A stretch of DNA of 64,000 bases from Marinilabiliaceae bacterium (GCA_009777175.1 WRMI01000004.1:1-64000); one strand, 5' to 3'; shown: positions 46,322 to 56,301, counted from the first letter of the stretch. Numbers and translations: made by a program. The notes: generated from the letters alone by a model not told the origin.

Positions 46322-47839
46322 ATGAAAAGTAACATTGTAAAAATTGGATTAATGATTGCCGCAGCGGCAATCTTATTGACGGGTTGTAAAGATAACGACC
46401 CAGACGAAGACGAAAAGCCAGGAGATGGCAACGAAGAACAGATTTTTTTCGGTCCTGACAACACACAGTTAGGGAACGGAAAAGCTGAATTTTTCATTCA
46501 AAATTCGGTTACCATTAAGAAAGGTGTTTACACGATGGTAGGCTGGATTTATGTAGTAGATGGAGTAACATTGACAATTGAGCCGGGTACCATTATTAAA
46601 GGAACCGACTACAATTGGGATGGAACGAAGGCAGCAAATGGCTCGTCGCTAATTATTCAGCGAGGTGCAAAGATTATTGCTGAAGGCACTCCCGAAGAAC
46701 CCATTGTTTTTACCTCAGCGAAACCCAAAGGACAGCGTCAGGCAACTGATTGGGGAGGTATAATTATTTGTGGCAAAGCGCGTAACAATCAGGGAGAAAT
46801 GCTTATTGAAGGCGGGGTACACGCATACCACGGAGGTGACATTGACAACGACAACTCTGGCATATTGAAGTATGTCCGCCTTGAATTTGGTGGTTATCCT
46901 TATGCTCTCGACACCGAAATTAATGGTCTTACACTTGGCTCAGTAGGAAGTGGCACAACAATTGAGTATGTGCAAGTATCTTATTGTGGAGACGATTCTT
47001 TTGAATGGTTCGGAGGAACCGTAAATGGCAAATATTTAATTGCCTATCACGGCTGGGACGACGATTTCGACACCGACAACGGTTTTTCAGGTAAACTACA
47101 GTTTTTGCTCGGTATTCGCGACCCAAAAATTGCTGACCAATCTAATTCAAACGGCTTTGAATCAGATGGAAACGCAGCGGGTACTGATGCAACTCCTTTA
47201 ACTAAGTGCGTATTCAGTAACGTAACAATGGTTGGTCCGTTAGGACAAGACCCTAGTTTCCAAAACAACACCACTTATATCAACGGATATGGATGGGGGG
47301 ACAAAACAGATTTACCATTTCCAATTCGTACGGGCATCTTTCAGTGTGCCATGCAAATACGGCGTCATTCGCACTTAAGTTGTTTCAATTCAGTGTTTGT
47401 GGGTTATCCTGTAGGAATAATGCTCTCAAATGATGGCAGAGGAGACACACAAGGCGCAGCAGCGGCAGATTTGTTGAAAGTGAAAAATGTTGTCTTTGCA
47501 GGTATGGGAATGACAGGCGCAGATGCCGACAAGAAAGTTCCCGCAGATTGGAGTGGCGACATTTCTAATGACTATTTTATGCAGGCAAAATTAAACAATC
47601 GAGTTTTTAGCACAATTGCTGAAATTGGTTTAAATCAGCCTAATAGTAAACAATCATCTTCAAATTATGGACCAAAATCAGGAAGTCCGCTTTTAAACGG
47701 TGGAGACTTCAATGACCCGTTCCTAAACGACCCATATTTTACGAAAGTAACTTATGTAGGTGCTTTTGCAAGCGATTCAGATGCAGATAATTGGACAAAA
47801 GGTTGGGCTAATTTTGACCCACAAAATACAGATTATTAA
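46322..47839 (+). CDS. Exported lipoprotein paired with a TonB receptor
   Basis: The 505-residue product has a lipoprotein signal (ILLTGC, C21) followed by an acidic linker (KDNDPDEDEKPGDGNEE). The mature part looks like a right-handed beta-helix: repeated turns with G-T-I-I-K-G, W-G-G-I-I-I-C-G, L-E-F-G-G-Y and VQVSYCGDDSFEWFGGTVNG, the last rich in aspartate and likely metal or ligand binding. Databases sometimes mislabel this family; I do not know its function. In Bacteroidota it is commonly next to a TonB-dependent receptor, as here, so a surface role in the same uptake process is inferred. A terminator-like hairpin separates the two genes. Confidence 0.75.
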   Translation: MKSNIVKIGLMIAAAAILLTGCKDNDPDEDEKPGDGNEEQIFFGPDNTQLGNGKAEFFIQNSVTIKKGVYTMVGWIYVVDGVTLTIEPGTIIKGTDYNWDGTKAANGSSLIIQRGAKIIAEGTPEEPIVFTSAKPKGQRQATDWGGIIICGKARNNQGEMLIEGGVHAYHGGDIDNDNSGILKYVRLEFGGYPYALDTEINGLTLGSVGSGTTIEYVQVSYCGDDSFEWFGGTVNGKYLIAYHGWDDDFDTDNGFSGKLQFLLGIRDPKIADQSNSNGFESDGNAAGTDATPLTKCVFSNVTMVGPLGQDPSFQNNTTYINGYGWGDKTDLPFPIRTGIFQCAMQIRRHSHLSCFNSVFVGYPVGIMLSNDGRGDTQGAAAADLLKVKNVVFAGMGMTGADADKKVPADWSGDISNDYFMQAKLNNRVFSTIAEIGLNQPNSKQSSSNYGPKSGSPLLNGGDFNDPFLNDPYFTKVTYVGAFASDSDADNWTKGWANFDPQNTDY

Positions 47840-47884
47840 CATACTAGAAGTTCATTTTTAAATTAATTAATTCATAGAAATTAC

Positions 47885-47920
47885 AAAAATCCCCATGTAA
47901 ATCAATGTGGGGATTTTTTT
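47885..47920 (+). terminator. Rho-independent terminator
   Basis: An 11-bp stem AAAAATCCCCA (47885-47895) pairs with TGGGGATTTTT (47908-47918), and the T run continues to 47920. It follows the lipoprotein gene by 45 bp and would reduce or regulate read-through into the TonB receptor gene. Confidence 0.8.
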
Positions 47921-47951
47921 AATTTTTAAAAAGCATAGATTTTTTAACTAT

Positions 47952-50732
47952 ATGAAATACAAATTTTTGATTACACTTTTCTTACTTTTTGTTTCGCATA
48001 TTTCATTTTCAAGTACAGGTGATATTCGTGGAACAGTCATCGAAAAAGCCACAGGTGAACCAATACCTGGCGCTACTATATTTCTTCGAACATCAAATAC
48101 TGGAACAATAACCGATTTTGATGGAAATTACACATTAAAAGCATCAGAAGGCACTCACACTTTAAGAATCTCTTTTGTTTCGTATAACACTGTGGAACTG
48201 AACGATGTAATAGTAGAGGCAGACAAAACTACTACCGCAAATATTGCAATGGAATCATCAACCGTAGGGCTTGACGAAGTAGTTGTCTTGGGTATGCGCA
48301 GAATGAACACAGAAGTATCAATGATAAGTGCCGTCAGGCACGCAAATTTTGTTGCAAGCGGAGTATCGGCGCAGCAGATTTCGCGCACGCAAGACCGTGA
48401 TGCGTCGGAAGTTATAAAACGTGTTCCGGGAGTTACGATTATCGACAATAGATTTATCATTGCACGAGGATTGTCGCAGCGCTACAACAATGTTTGGGTA
48501 AATAACAATGCCGTGCCCAGTTCCGAAGCAGAAACGCGGGCATTTTCATTCGATATGCTCCCAAGTGGACAAATTGAAAATTTAATGATTGTTAAATCTC
48601 CCGCCCCCGAACTGCCCGCCGATTTTTCGGGTGGTTTCGTTAAAGTGGCTACAAAAAGCAATTCAGACGAAAATATGCTGCAAGTAAGTTATGGTATAAA
48701 TATCAATTCTGTTACGCATTTTAAAGATTTCAAATATTCAACGGGAAGTCCAACAGATTTTTTGGGCTTTGATAATGGTTTCCGAGATATGCAAAGCGTT
48801 GTGCCAAAGAATATTATCGATAGTCGAGACAGAGAATTGGTTTCTAAAGTTACCGCAAACGGTTTCAATAACGATTGGATTATTCATTCTAAGAAACCTA
48901 TCGTTGACCACCGATTTTCAGTTATGTTAAATCGTTTTAAGAAAATGGATAATGGTATGCAAATGGGAGTTGTGGCAGCATTAAATCACAGTTACAGTTA
49001 TCTTAATTTTCAAAATATGACCAATGCACGTTTTGGCGTATACAATAAAAGGGATGATGAACCCTTATATCTGTACAAATATGCAGATGACCAATATACA
49101 ATTTCTGCAAAAACAGGAGGATTATTAAATTTAATTTGGACAATATCTAATAATCATAAGTTGGAATTTCGAAATATTTTCAACCAAAACGGTCGAGACA
49201 GATACACTTACAGAGATGGTTGGCAAAATATTAGCGCTAGATATGAACAACAAAAAGAAGAATATTTGTACACAAGCCGTTCTATTTATACGGGTCAGTT
49301 AGCAGGAAACCATTCATTGTCAGAAATATCAAAACTAGATTGGACACTTGGATATTCATATTCAAACAAAAATCAGCCCGACCGCAGACAAATTGACCGT
49401 GAAGAAGAAATTGACAAATTTATTATGAACAGTATTATACGAGATTTTATTCGTTTAGACGAAAATAGTTATTCGGGCGGAGTGAATTTTAATCAAGTTT
49501 TTTCTTTGGGAACGATCGCTCCTACGCTGAAAACGGGCGGTTATGCCGAATACAAAGAGCGACATTATGACACAAGATATTTTATATATTTTACAAATAT
49601 GTTTAATTTACCTGCCGATTTTCGTTATAGAGACGTTGCAACCGAAATGATGCTTCCCGAATATTTTTCGGAAGATAAGTTTTTCATTTCAGACGCAAGC
49701 AGAAAAACAAATAATTATTCGGCTGAAAACCTGTTGTTGTGCGGATATGCAGGATTAAACGTACCACTCGGAAATTTCAACATTTATGCAGGGTTGAGAT
49801 ATGAAAACAATGATATGTCGCTTATAAATTACGTTACCCTTTCCACCGACGAAACTGAAACTTTTGATTATATTACTTCAGATTTTTTCCCATCCGTAAA
49901 CGCAACTTATAACATCAATAAAACCAATTTAGTACGAATTGCCTACGGTAAATCCATCAACAGGCAAGAATTTCGGGAAGTAACTCCATCGGCATATTAT
50001 GATTTCGAACTTTTTAGTTTTGTGCGTGGAAACAAAAATCTTAAACAAGCATATATTCAAAACTTTGATTTAAGGTACGAAATTTATCCCACAACAGGTG
50101 AAATGCTCTCTTTTGCACTATTTTACAAAAATTTTACCAATCCCATCGAGTGGACTTTTATAGATAGCGGCGGTACTTATACTTTTACTTTCGAAAATGC
50201 CGAACGTGCTGATAACTACGGCATTGAATTAGAAATAAGAAAAAGTCTGGATTTTATGGGAATGCCCAATTTTTTACTCTCATTTAACGGAGCACTCATT
50301 GACAGTGAAGTAAAATTTGGCGACAACAGTTTGGAACACGACCGTCCAATGCAGGGTCAGTCGCCATATATAGTCAATAGCGGACTTTTTTATCAACGTG
50401 AAAAACTTAACGTAGGTTTGATGTACAATATCATCGGAAAACGCATCGTCGGCATCGGTCGAAACGACAACAGTCAAGGCGGAAGCATCGACAATGACGT
50501 ACCCGATATGTTTGAAATGCCACGACACGTTTTTGATATGTCAATAAGTTTTAAAATAGGGGCACGTATGGAATTAAGCGCCGGAATACGAGATATTTTA
50601 GCCTCACCCGTTGTATTTAAGCAGTTTCCAAAATATCGCAACGGCGGAAATATAATCCATTCCCGAGAACAGACGACTAGGGAGTATAAACCGGGACAAA
50701 ATTTTTCGGTGTCGGTCAGGGTGAGTATTTGA
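47952..50732 (+). CDS. TonB-dependent receptor with CarboxypepD-reg-like domain
   Basis: This is an outer-membrane active transporter. Starting at 47952 the product has 926 residues: a signal peptide (MKYKFLITLFLLFVSHISFS), a CarboxypepD-reg-like domain (about 22-105, DIRGTVIEKATGEPIPGATI), a plug domain (about 115-240, with FIIARGLSQRYNNVWVNN and LPADFSGGFVKVATKS) and a large barrel ending in an aromatic-poor VSVRVSI strand. A longer frame begins with GTG at 47907, but that codon is inside the terminator hairpin and adds no signal. No SusD homologue follows. The upstream lipoprotein is its likely partner. Confidence 0.9.
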   Translation: MKYKFLITLFLLFVSHISFSSTGDIRGTVIEKATGEPIPGATIFLRTSNTGTITDFDGNYTLKASEGTHTLRISFVSYNTVELNDVIVEADKTTTANIAMESSTVGLDEVVVLGMRRMNTEVSMISAVRHANFVASGVSAQQISRTQDRDASEVIKRVPGVTIIDNRFIIARGLSQRYNNVWVNNNAVPSSEAETRAFSFDMLPSGQIENLMIVKSPAPELPADFSGGFVKVATKSNSDENMLQVSYGININSVTHFKDFKYSTGSPTDFLGFDNGFRDMQSVVPKNIIDSRDRELVSKVTANGFNNDWIIHSKKPIVDHRFSVMLNRFKKMDNGMQMGVVAALNHSYSYLNFQNMTNARFGVYNKRDDEPLYLYKYADDQYTISAKTGGLLNLIWTISNNHKLEFRNIFNQNGRDRYTYRDGWQNISARYEQQKEEYLYTSRSIYTGQLAGNHSLSEISKLDWTLGYSYSNKNQPDRRQIDREEEIDKFIMNSIIRDFIRLDENSYSGGVNFNQVFSLGTIAPTLKTGGYAEYKERHYDTRYFIYFTNMFNLPADFRYRDVATEMMLPEYFSEDKFFISDASRKTNNYSAENLLLCGYAGLNVPLGNFNIYAGLRYENNDMSLINYVTLSTDETETFDYITSDFFPSVNATYNINKTNLVRIAYGKSINRQEFREVTPSAYYDFELFSFVRGNKNLKQAYIQNFDLRYEIYPTTGEMLSFALFYKNFTNPIEWTFIDSGGTYTFTFENAERADNYGIELEIRKSLDFMGMPNFLLSFNGALIDSEVKFGDNSLEHDRPMQGQSPYIVNSGLFYQREKLNVGLMYNIIGKRIVGIGRNDNSQGGSIDNDVPDMFEMPRHVFDMSISFKIGARMELSAGIRDILASPVVFKQFPKYRNGGNIIHSREQTTREYKPGQNFSVSVRVSI

Positions 50733-50751
50733 GTACACTCCGAAAAGTGTT

Positions 50752-50790
50752 TTATTCAAAAAGAACACAAAGAATGCACAAAGAGTACAA
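50752..50790. repeat. ACACAAAG-word fragment related to the 62286-62375 hairpin
   Basis: Words ACACAAAGAATGCACAAAG and GTACAAG follow the TonB receptor stop and resemble one arm of the long hairpin near 62.3 kb; the opposite arm is missing here. Confidence 0.5.
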
Positions 50791-50871
50791 GTTGATGTAT
50801 GTTGATATTTAATGCTTTGTGACGGTTGTGATTTTTTTACACATTTGTTGTAGAATTCCGATTCTATTAAA

Positions 50872-52764
50872 TTAAACCAAATACGTATACCCATACAACC
50901 CCGAACGATAATTCGACAAAAATTCTTTTCCTTCTTCGGCTGATATCCTTCCTTTTTTTACCGAACTTGTAACCCACGTTTCAACTGTTCGCACAAGTTT
51001 TTTGGGAGTGTATTGAACATATTCAAGCACGTCAGCAACTGTTTCACCGTCAATAACTTGTTCTATTTCATAACCATCTTTAGAAATGCTTACGTGAACG
51101 GCGTTTGTGTCTCCGAACAAATTGTGCAAATCACCGAGTATTTCCTGATATGCGCCTACTAAAAATACTCCGAGATAATATTTTTCTTTTGGTTTAAGCG
51201 AATGTACGGGGAGGTAGTGCGAAATATTTCGAGTTGAAATAAAATTATCGATTTTTCCGTCAGAATCACAAGTAATATCTTGCAGAGTTGCTGATTTTAT
51301 TGGTTTTTCATCTAATCGATGAATGGGCATAATTGGAAAAATCTGGTCAATTGCCCATGAATCTGGCAGAGACTGAAATAGCGAAAAATTACAGAAATAT
51401 TTATCTGCCAATAATTTAGAAAGAGTTCTAAATTCGTCTGGGGTATGTTTCAAAGTGTTAGCCATCTGTTGAATATCTTTGGATAACGACCAAAAAAGTC
51501 TCTCAACTCGGGCTCGTGTAACGAGGTCTAACATTCCGAGGCTGTAACGGTCTAAGGCTTCTTCGCGGATTTGCAAGGCATCGTGCCATGTTTCTATCAT
51601 TCGTGGAAGAGTAAGTTTGTCCCAAAGTTCGTAAAGATCTTTAACTAATTCGTGGTCATCGGCTAAAAGTCCTTCCTCTTCGTCCCACATTGGATGATTT
51701 GTAGCTTCTAAAACTTCAAAAATAAGAGCCGAATGGTGTGCCGTAAGTGAACGACCCGATTCGGTAATAATATTCGGGTGAGAAATACTGTTTTTGTCAG
51801 CGGCATCAACAAAAGAATAGACTGAGTCGTTAACATATTCCTGAATTGTGTAATTAATGCTACTTTCGCTGATAGATGAGCGTGTTCCGTCATAATCTAC
51901 TCCCAGCCCGCCGCCGATATCAACAAAATCAACATTGAAACCGAGTTGGTGCAACTGAACATAAAATTGTGCTGCTTCGCGCAACGCATTTTTTATACGT
52001 CTAATTTTTGTTATCTGACTTCCGATGTGAAAATGAATTAATCTAAGGCACTCGGTCATATCTTTACGTTTAAGGAAATCAAGTGCATCTAATAATTCGC
52101 TGGACGTAAGTCCAAACTTACTACTGTCGCCGCCGGAGTCTTCCCATTTGCCACTTCCCGTACTTGCCAATTTAATACGAATTCCTATATTTGGACTAAT
52201 TTTCAAACGTTTAGCAACAGTTGCAATTAATTTCAGTTCGTTCAATTTTTCGACGACAATAAAAATTCTTTTCCCCATTTTTTGAGCAAGTAGGGCAAGT
52301 TCGATGTAATCTTCGTCTTTGTATCCATTGCAAATAATGAGGGAATCGCTGTCGGGGTCTATGGCTATAACAGCGTGTAGTTCGGGTTTTGAGCCGGCTT
52401 CAAGTCCAATGTTAAACTTTTTACCGTGTTCAATAATTTCTTCTACAACGTGCCGCGTCTGATTGACTTTTATCGGATAAATGATAAAGTTTTGTTTCTG
52501 ATATTTGTACTCTTCGGCGGCAATTTTGAAACAATTTGAAATAGTTTCAATTCGGTCGTCTATAATATCAGGGAAACGGAGCAAAACAGGATTGGGGATG
52601 TCACGCACTGTCAGTTCGTCCATTAATTCCATTAAATCAACTTCTGTTCCGTTTTTTTTGGGTTTCACTACAATATTTCCTTTGTTGTTGATAGCAAAAT
52701 AGTTACCACCCCAACCGTAAATATTGTATAACTCTTCTGAATCTTCAATTCGCCATTTTCTCAT
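50872..52764 (-). CDS. speA: Biosynthetic arginine decarboxylase (SpeA)
   Basis: It converts arginine to agmatine with PLP, the start of the agmatine route to putrescine and spermidine. The 630-residue product has the SpeA layout. An N-terminal barrel carries the PLP lysine in YPIKVNQ (near residue 98), and NIGLEAGSKPEL, HFHIGSQ and DIGGGLGVDYDGT follow. The C-terminal part includes GAYQEILGDLHNLFGDTNAVH. It is divergent from the small membrane-protein gene at 52964; each side has its own -7 box. Confidence 0.96.
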   Translation of the reverse strand: MRKWRIEDSEELYNIYGWGGNYFAINNKGNIVVKPKKNGTEVDLMELMDELTVRDIPNPVLLRFPDIIDDRIETISNCFKIAAEEYKYQKQNFIIYPIKVNQTRHVVEEIIEHGKKFNIGLEAGSKPELHAVIAIDPDSDSLIICNGYKDEDYIELALLAQKMGKRIFIVVEKLNELKLIATVAKRLKISPNIGIRIKLASTGSGKWEDSGGDSSKFGLTSSELLDALDFLKRKDMTECLRLIHFHIGSQITKIRRIKNALREAAQFYVQLHQLGFNVDFVDIGGGLGVDYDGTRSSISESSINYTIQEYVNDSVYSFVDAADKNSISHPNIITESGRSLTAHHSALIFEVLEATNHPMWDEEEGLLADDHELVKDLYELWDKLTLPRMIETWHDALQIREEALDRYSLGMLDLVTRARVERLFWSLSKDIQQMANTLKHTPDEFRTLSKLLADKYFCNFSLFQSLPDSWAIDQIFPIMPIHRLDEKPIKSATLQDITCDSDGKIDNFISTRNISHYLPVHSLKPKEKYYLGVFLVGAYQEILGDLHNLFGDTNAVHVSISKDGYEIEQVIDGETVADVLEYVQYTPKKLVRTVETWVTSSVKKGRISAEEGKEFLSNYRSGLYGYTYLV

Positions 52765-52838
52765 GATATCTTATTTTTTCAGATTAAAATAGTAAAAATC
52801 AAACAAATAGGATGACATTTGTTATTAATTTGCGGCGC

Positions 52839-52846
52839 AAAAATAA
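52839..52846 (-). promoter_or_regulatory. -7 box TATTTTTG of speA
   Basis: A TAnnTTTG match on the minus strand about 75 bp before the speA start codon, in the divergent speA / 52964 intergenic region. Confidence 0.45.
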
Positions 52847-52908
52847 TATTTTTATTTAAAAAATTTCTCTTAATTAATTTAAAAAGTTTCAAAAAGAAAA
52901 AAATTGAT

Positions 52909-52916
52909 TATTTTTG
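52909..52916 (+). promoter_or_regulatory. -7 box TATTTTTG of the 192-residue membrane protein gene
   Basis: A TAnnTTTG match on the plus strand 48 bp before the start codon, in the same intergenic region as the speA box. Confidence 0.45.
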
Positions 52917-52963
52917 CACAAAATTTTTGATAAATACTAACTAATAAAAAAAGAGTAGAAATT

Positions 52964-53542
52964 ATGATGGAATTAATTCAGAAGATATTTGAAAGCCCTG
53001 CGGGCTCTTTTTCATTTGTGTTAGCGTTGATGTTTTTATCGGGCTGGCTCATTTATTATGTAACAAAAGCCGTAACAAAAATTACGGTAGAGCATGGTCA
53101 ATTTAGCAAACGTATGGATAAAACGGAGTCTGAAATTGAACAAATAAAAACGGATATTGCCAAGATAAAAGGGCTTTTAGTCGTACGATATGAAAGTCCA
53201 CTGTCCAAAAAGAAAAGTCCAGAAACACTGACAGATGAGGGCAAAAAATTAGTATCCGACCATAATCTCGATGTTTTTGTCAATAACAATTGGAGTAAAA
53301 TAACATCGTTTTTAAAAATGATGGACTTAACTAATCCTTATGATATTCCGGAGTTTTGCCGAACATCTTCTTTTTTAGACACTTCAAATCAAACCAACAC
53401 TAAATTTTACTCAAAAGAAGATGTCGATAAATTGAAAACAATCGCATTTCAAACGGGTTATCCTCTCGTTTTGGTTACACATGTTATGGGCATTCTTATT
53501 CGTGACCGTTATTTTGAAGAAAACGGCATAAAATCAGAGTAA
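52964..53542 (+). CDS. Small membrane protein with coiled coil, function unknown
   Basis: I do not recognise a family. The 192-residue product has one membrane segment at about 15-35, a coiled-coil stretch (about 40-70, with regular leucine/isoleucine spacing) and a soluble C-terminal half without cysteine-pair or metal motifs. The layout, a membrane anchor plus coiled coil, suggests an adaptor or assembly role, but nothing in the context confirms this. It converges on the AAA-ATPase gene at 53594. Confidence 0.65.
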   Translation: MMELIQKIFESPAGSFSFVLALMFLSGWLIYYVTKAVTKITVEHGQFSKRMDKTESEIEQIKTDIAKIKGLLVVRYESPLSKKKSPETLTDEGKKLVSDHNLDVFVNNNWSKITSFLKMMDLTNPYDIPEFCRTSSFLDTSNQTNTKFYSKEDVDKLKTIAFQTGYPLVLVTHVMGILIRDRYFEENGIKSE

Positions 53543-53593
53543 TTTTTTTCCTCAAATATTTAGTTTCGTATCCATTCGCCCCTCATTAACAAC

Positions 53594-55303
53594 CTATAAA
53601 AAGTTATTGGTTCCTTTTTTTACCTCACAATATTTTCCGCAGAATGCAACGCCGTATTTTATTATTTCCGTGTAATTATCTGAAATAAGTTCGTATGAGT
53701 ATTTGTTATCTTCTATTTGTTTTAGTGCGGCATCACATTCTTTTTTCAGGTATTTCTCTTTTTTTGCCCACTTCAACTCAATAATTACGGCTTTGTTGCG
53801 GCGTGTGGCTTGTTTAAGAACTATATCGCAGCGTCCGAGACCTGTTTCGCGGTTGGATGTTAGGGTGTAGTGTTGCAGTCTGCCGAGAATACCGACAATG
53901 AGACCGTGATAAAAATCTTCTTTACCGTCAAAATAACTAATGCAGTCTCCAAGCAAGTTATTTAATTCATCTTGGACGATTTGGGCGTTACCATTCAATA
54001 GTGCATCGAAAAACAGGCTAAAATCTTTTACTTCGACTTTTTCGTCGAACCAGTCCTGAATTTTGGTAACGTATATATATCGCACTTCTCGGTTAGGAAT
54101 AGCCAAATCTAAAATTAATTTACCATCTTTGTCTTGACGCTCTATCCCCACTTTTTTAAGATAGCCTGTAAAAAACAAAAAGTTCCAAAAATTATCAATT
54201 TTTTTATCTATTTCATCGTAGGTAACGTCTTCATGGATTTTTTTTGAAATTATCCCGCCTGACATTAATTTTTCAAGGTCTTTCCTTACATCTGTGTTAG
54301 ATTTTTCCAACAATCTTTTTACAATATCATTGCTGCTTGTGTTTGCCCAGTATGGTTTGGGGTCGCGTTCTGGATTTTCAACAACTCTGCTTAAACAATT
54401 AATAACACTCCACGGATTATAAACCTCTTTTCTTCCGAATAGATAGCCATCATACCAATCTTTTATGATATTTCTCTTGTTTTCAAGGTTATAATGTTTG
54501 AGCATAGCATCCACTTCGTTTTGTGTAAAGCCAAAATACTCATCGTACCTATCTTCAAGAATTGAAATAACATCAAGATTATTTAATCCTGTGAATATGC
54601 TTTCTTTTGAAATTCGCAAACAGCCTGTCATTACTGCGAGCTGAAGATGTTCGTTGCTTTTTAGCGCCTCACCCATTAGCGAACGGATAAAATCGACCAT
54701 ATCCTCATAGAAACCACGCTGCCAAGAGTTTTCAAGCGGTACATCGTATTCGTCTATCAATATTATTGCTTTTCTGCCATGATAGATTTCCAAACATTTA
54801 GACAAAAATTTTATAGACGAAGAGTAATCCTCTTCATTGCCATTGCCGGACACCAACTTTTGAAACAGTAACTTATCGTCCTCATCTATTTTTTCGAACA
54901 CGTAACGATGTCGCTTAAACTCTTCAATGATTTCGTACCTCAACTTATAATAAGATTTTTCAAACGTTTTAAGTTTTGCCTCCTTTAAACTCAAGAATAT
55001 CACCGGATATTTGCCTTGGTGCTCCATATACTCCTCACCGGCGGTTTCTATTTTCAGCCCGTTAAAGAGTGCCCGCTTATCTTTGCCGTTCAAAGGAGCA
55101 GTATCTTCAAAGAAACATTTGAGCATAGTTTGGTTGAGAGTTTTGCCGAAACGACGAGGACGAGTGCAAAGTGTAAACTTTGAACCCTTGTCTAAAATAT
55201 CCCTTATAAATAAGGTCTTATCTACATAGTAATAGTTTTCCTCTATCATTGAGGCAAAAAATTCTATGCCGATTGGTAATTTTTTTTTCTTTTTAGCTAA
55301 CAT
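53594..55303 (-). CDS. AAA-ATPase_like protein with PD-(D/E)XK nuclease-like C-terminus
   Basis: The 569-residue product begins LPIGIEFFASMIEENYYYVD and then has a nucleotide-binding loop RPRRFGKT, the hallmark of the AAA-ATPase_like family common in anaerobes. A Walker B-like IILIDEYD lies near 180. The C-terminus carries a PDDEXK_9 domain: GLGRCDIVL with a metal-binding aspartate, then the E-x-K motif in VIIELKWAKK. Biological role is not established; many relatives exist in multiple copies and may be selfish or defensive. It lies near the restriction-modification pair. Confidence 0.85.
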   Translation of the reverse strand: MLAKKKKKLPIGIEFFASMIEENYYYVDKTLFIRDILDKGSKFTLCTRPRRFGKTLNQTMLKCFFEDTAPLNGKDKRALFNGLKIETAGEEYMEHQGKYPVIFLSLKEAKLKTFEKSYYKLRYEIIEEFKRHRYVFEKIDEDDKLLFQKLVSGNGNEEDYSSSIKFLSKCLEIYHGRKAIILIDEYDVPLENSWQRGFYEDMVDFIRSLMGEALKSNEHLQLAVMTGCLRISKESIFTGLNNLDVISILEDRYDEYFGFTQNEVDAMLKHYNLENKRNIIKDWYDGYLFGRKEVYNPWSVINCLSRVVENPERDPKPYWANTSSNDIVKRLLEKSNTDVRKDLEKLMSGGIISKKIHEDVTYDEIDKKIDNFWNFLFFTGYLKKVGIERQDKDGKLILDLAIPNREVRYIYVTKIQDWFDEKVEVKDFSLFFDALLNGNAQIVQDELNNLLGDCISYFDGKEDFYHGLIVGILGRLQHYTLTSNRETGLGRCDIVLKQATRRNKAVIIELKWAKKEKYLKKECDAALKQIEDNKYSYELISDNYTEIIKYGVAFCGKYCEVKKGTNNFL

Positions 55304-55400
55304 TTTGATTGAAAATTTTTACGCAAAAATAAGACTTTTCTGTTTATTTACAAAAAATAATTTCACAAATAATCTTTTTTCTTGACATTATTGAAAAAAT

Positions 55401-55582
55401 AATTCCAGAATTCCTGACCTCATAAACTTTTTTGTGTTATTTTATGAGGAAATAATATTGCTGATGAGGAAACCAAAATGTCCTACTTTATGGTTTTTTG
55501 AAAGGCAATTCGGTCGCATTCATGATGGAATGTGAAAAACATAGGACATTTTTATTGCCCATAAGGTCACGTAATCTGAGGC
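55401..55582. mobile_element. MITE-like element, copy B
   Basis: A 180-bp segment starting AATTCCAGAATTCCTGACCT and ending in GGTCACGTAATCTGAGGC, which is the diverged inverse of the start (14 of 20 positions). Inside it has the same order of parts as copy A (43771-43962): CATAAACTTTTTTGT, GCTGATGAGGAAACCAAAATG and a GCATTCATGATGGAATG module. It overlaps the stop codon of the START-like gene. Confidence 0.65.
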
Positions 55583-56301
55583 TATAACAAAGAACCTGAT
55601 GCAATTTTTTTATGTAAATCAGTGATTGCTTTTTGATGAAAGATTGGATAAAGTTTTTTGTCGCGAAATTTTGAACCACTTTTATAAAAGGTATCGTGAA
55701 TAATTTCTGTTTCGTTGTCGCTGATAGGAATTAAGCGCAGAATTTGTTTTCCAATAGATTTATTTTGTTCAATATAAGTAAATTCAATAACTTTTTCGTA
55801 TGGGTCAATTTTGGTTGTAATTAAAGCGGCGGCAATATTAACCGTTGGAATAATTAATAAGTTTAAAAAATAAATTTGATTAATTTCGAGCGTATCAAAT
55901 TGTTGGTCAGTATGATAGAATATGTTATCTGAATTTTTGTTGTATATAAATGACAACCCAATAGTTTTTCCCTTCCACAGTTGTGAAGGAGAAGAATAGA
56001 TGCATGTGTTCCAAACTCTATCAATAGGCGCATTTATAGCAAAAGAAGCATTATGAAAAAAGAAAGTACTCATATCAGTGCTATCGTTTATTGATGGCTG
56101 TATTTCATAAAAATATCTTGAATCTAATTTTTTAATGTATTTAATAACTTTTTTATATTCCAACTTCTCTTTATTTACGCTTGATAAAGACATTTGAGCC
56201 GTCGAAAGCGTGTTAACGAAAAGATAAAGTACAAAAGATAAAATTAGTTTTGCTTTTTTTGTGCGTATTTTGTTAAATATTTGATTTTTACTGAATTTCA
56301 T
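55582..56301 (-). CDS. Exported START-like (SRPBCC) domain protein
   Basis: The 239-residue product has a basic N-terminus and a hydrophobic signal (about 18-36) ending near STAQ. The mature part fits the SRPBCC helix-grip fold: a strand-helix start FAINAPIDRVWNTCI (about 80-94), a long run of beta strands, and a final helix with HQKAITDLHKKIA. Such domains bind hydrophobic ligands; the ligand is unknown. It is directly downstream of the restriction-modification pair on the same strand, but separated by 150 bp. The MITE-like element copy B begins at its 3' end. Confidence 0.65.
   Translation of the reverse strand: MKFSKNQIFNKIRTKKAKLILSFVLYLFVNTLSTAQMSLSSVNKEKLEYKKVIKYIKKLDSRYFYEIQPSINDSTDMSTFFFHNASFAINAPIDRVWNTCIYSSPSQLWKGKTIGLSFIYNKNSDNIFYHTDQQFDTLEINQIYFLNLLIIPTVNIAAALITTKIDPYEKVIEFTYIEQNKSIGKQILRLIPISDNETEIIHDTFYKSGSKFRDKKLYPIFHQKAITDLHKKIASGSLL

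Noticed and set aside
47907..47951. Upstream GTG start for the TonB receptor gene
   Set aside because: The GTG lies inside the terminator hairpin stem and the extra 15 residues precede a normal signal peptide that starts at 47952.
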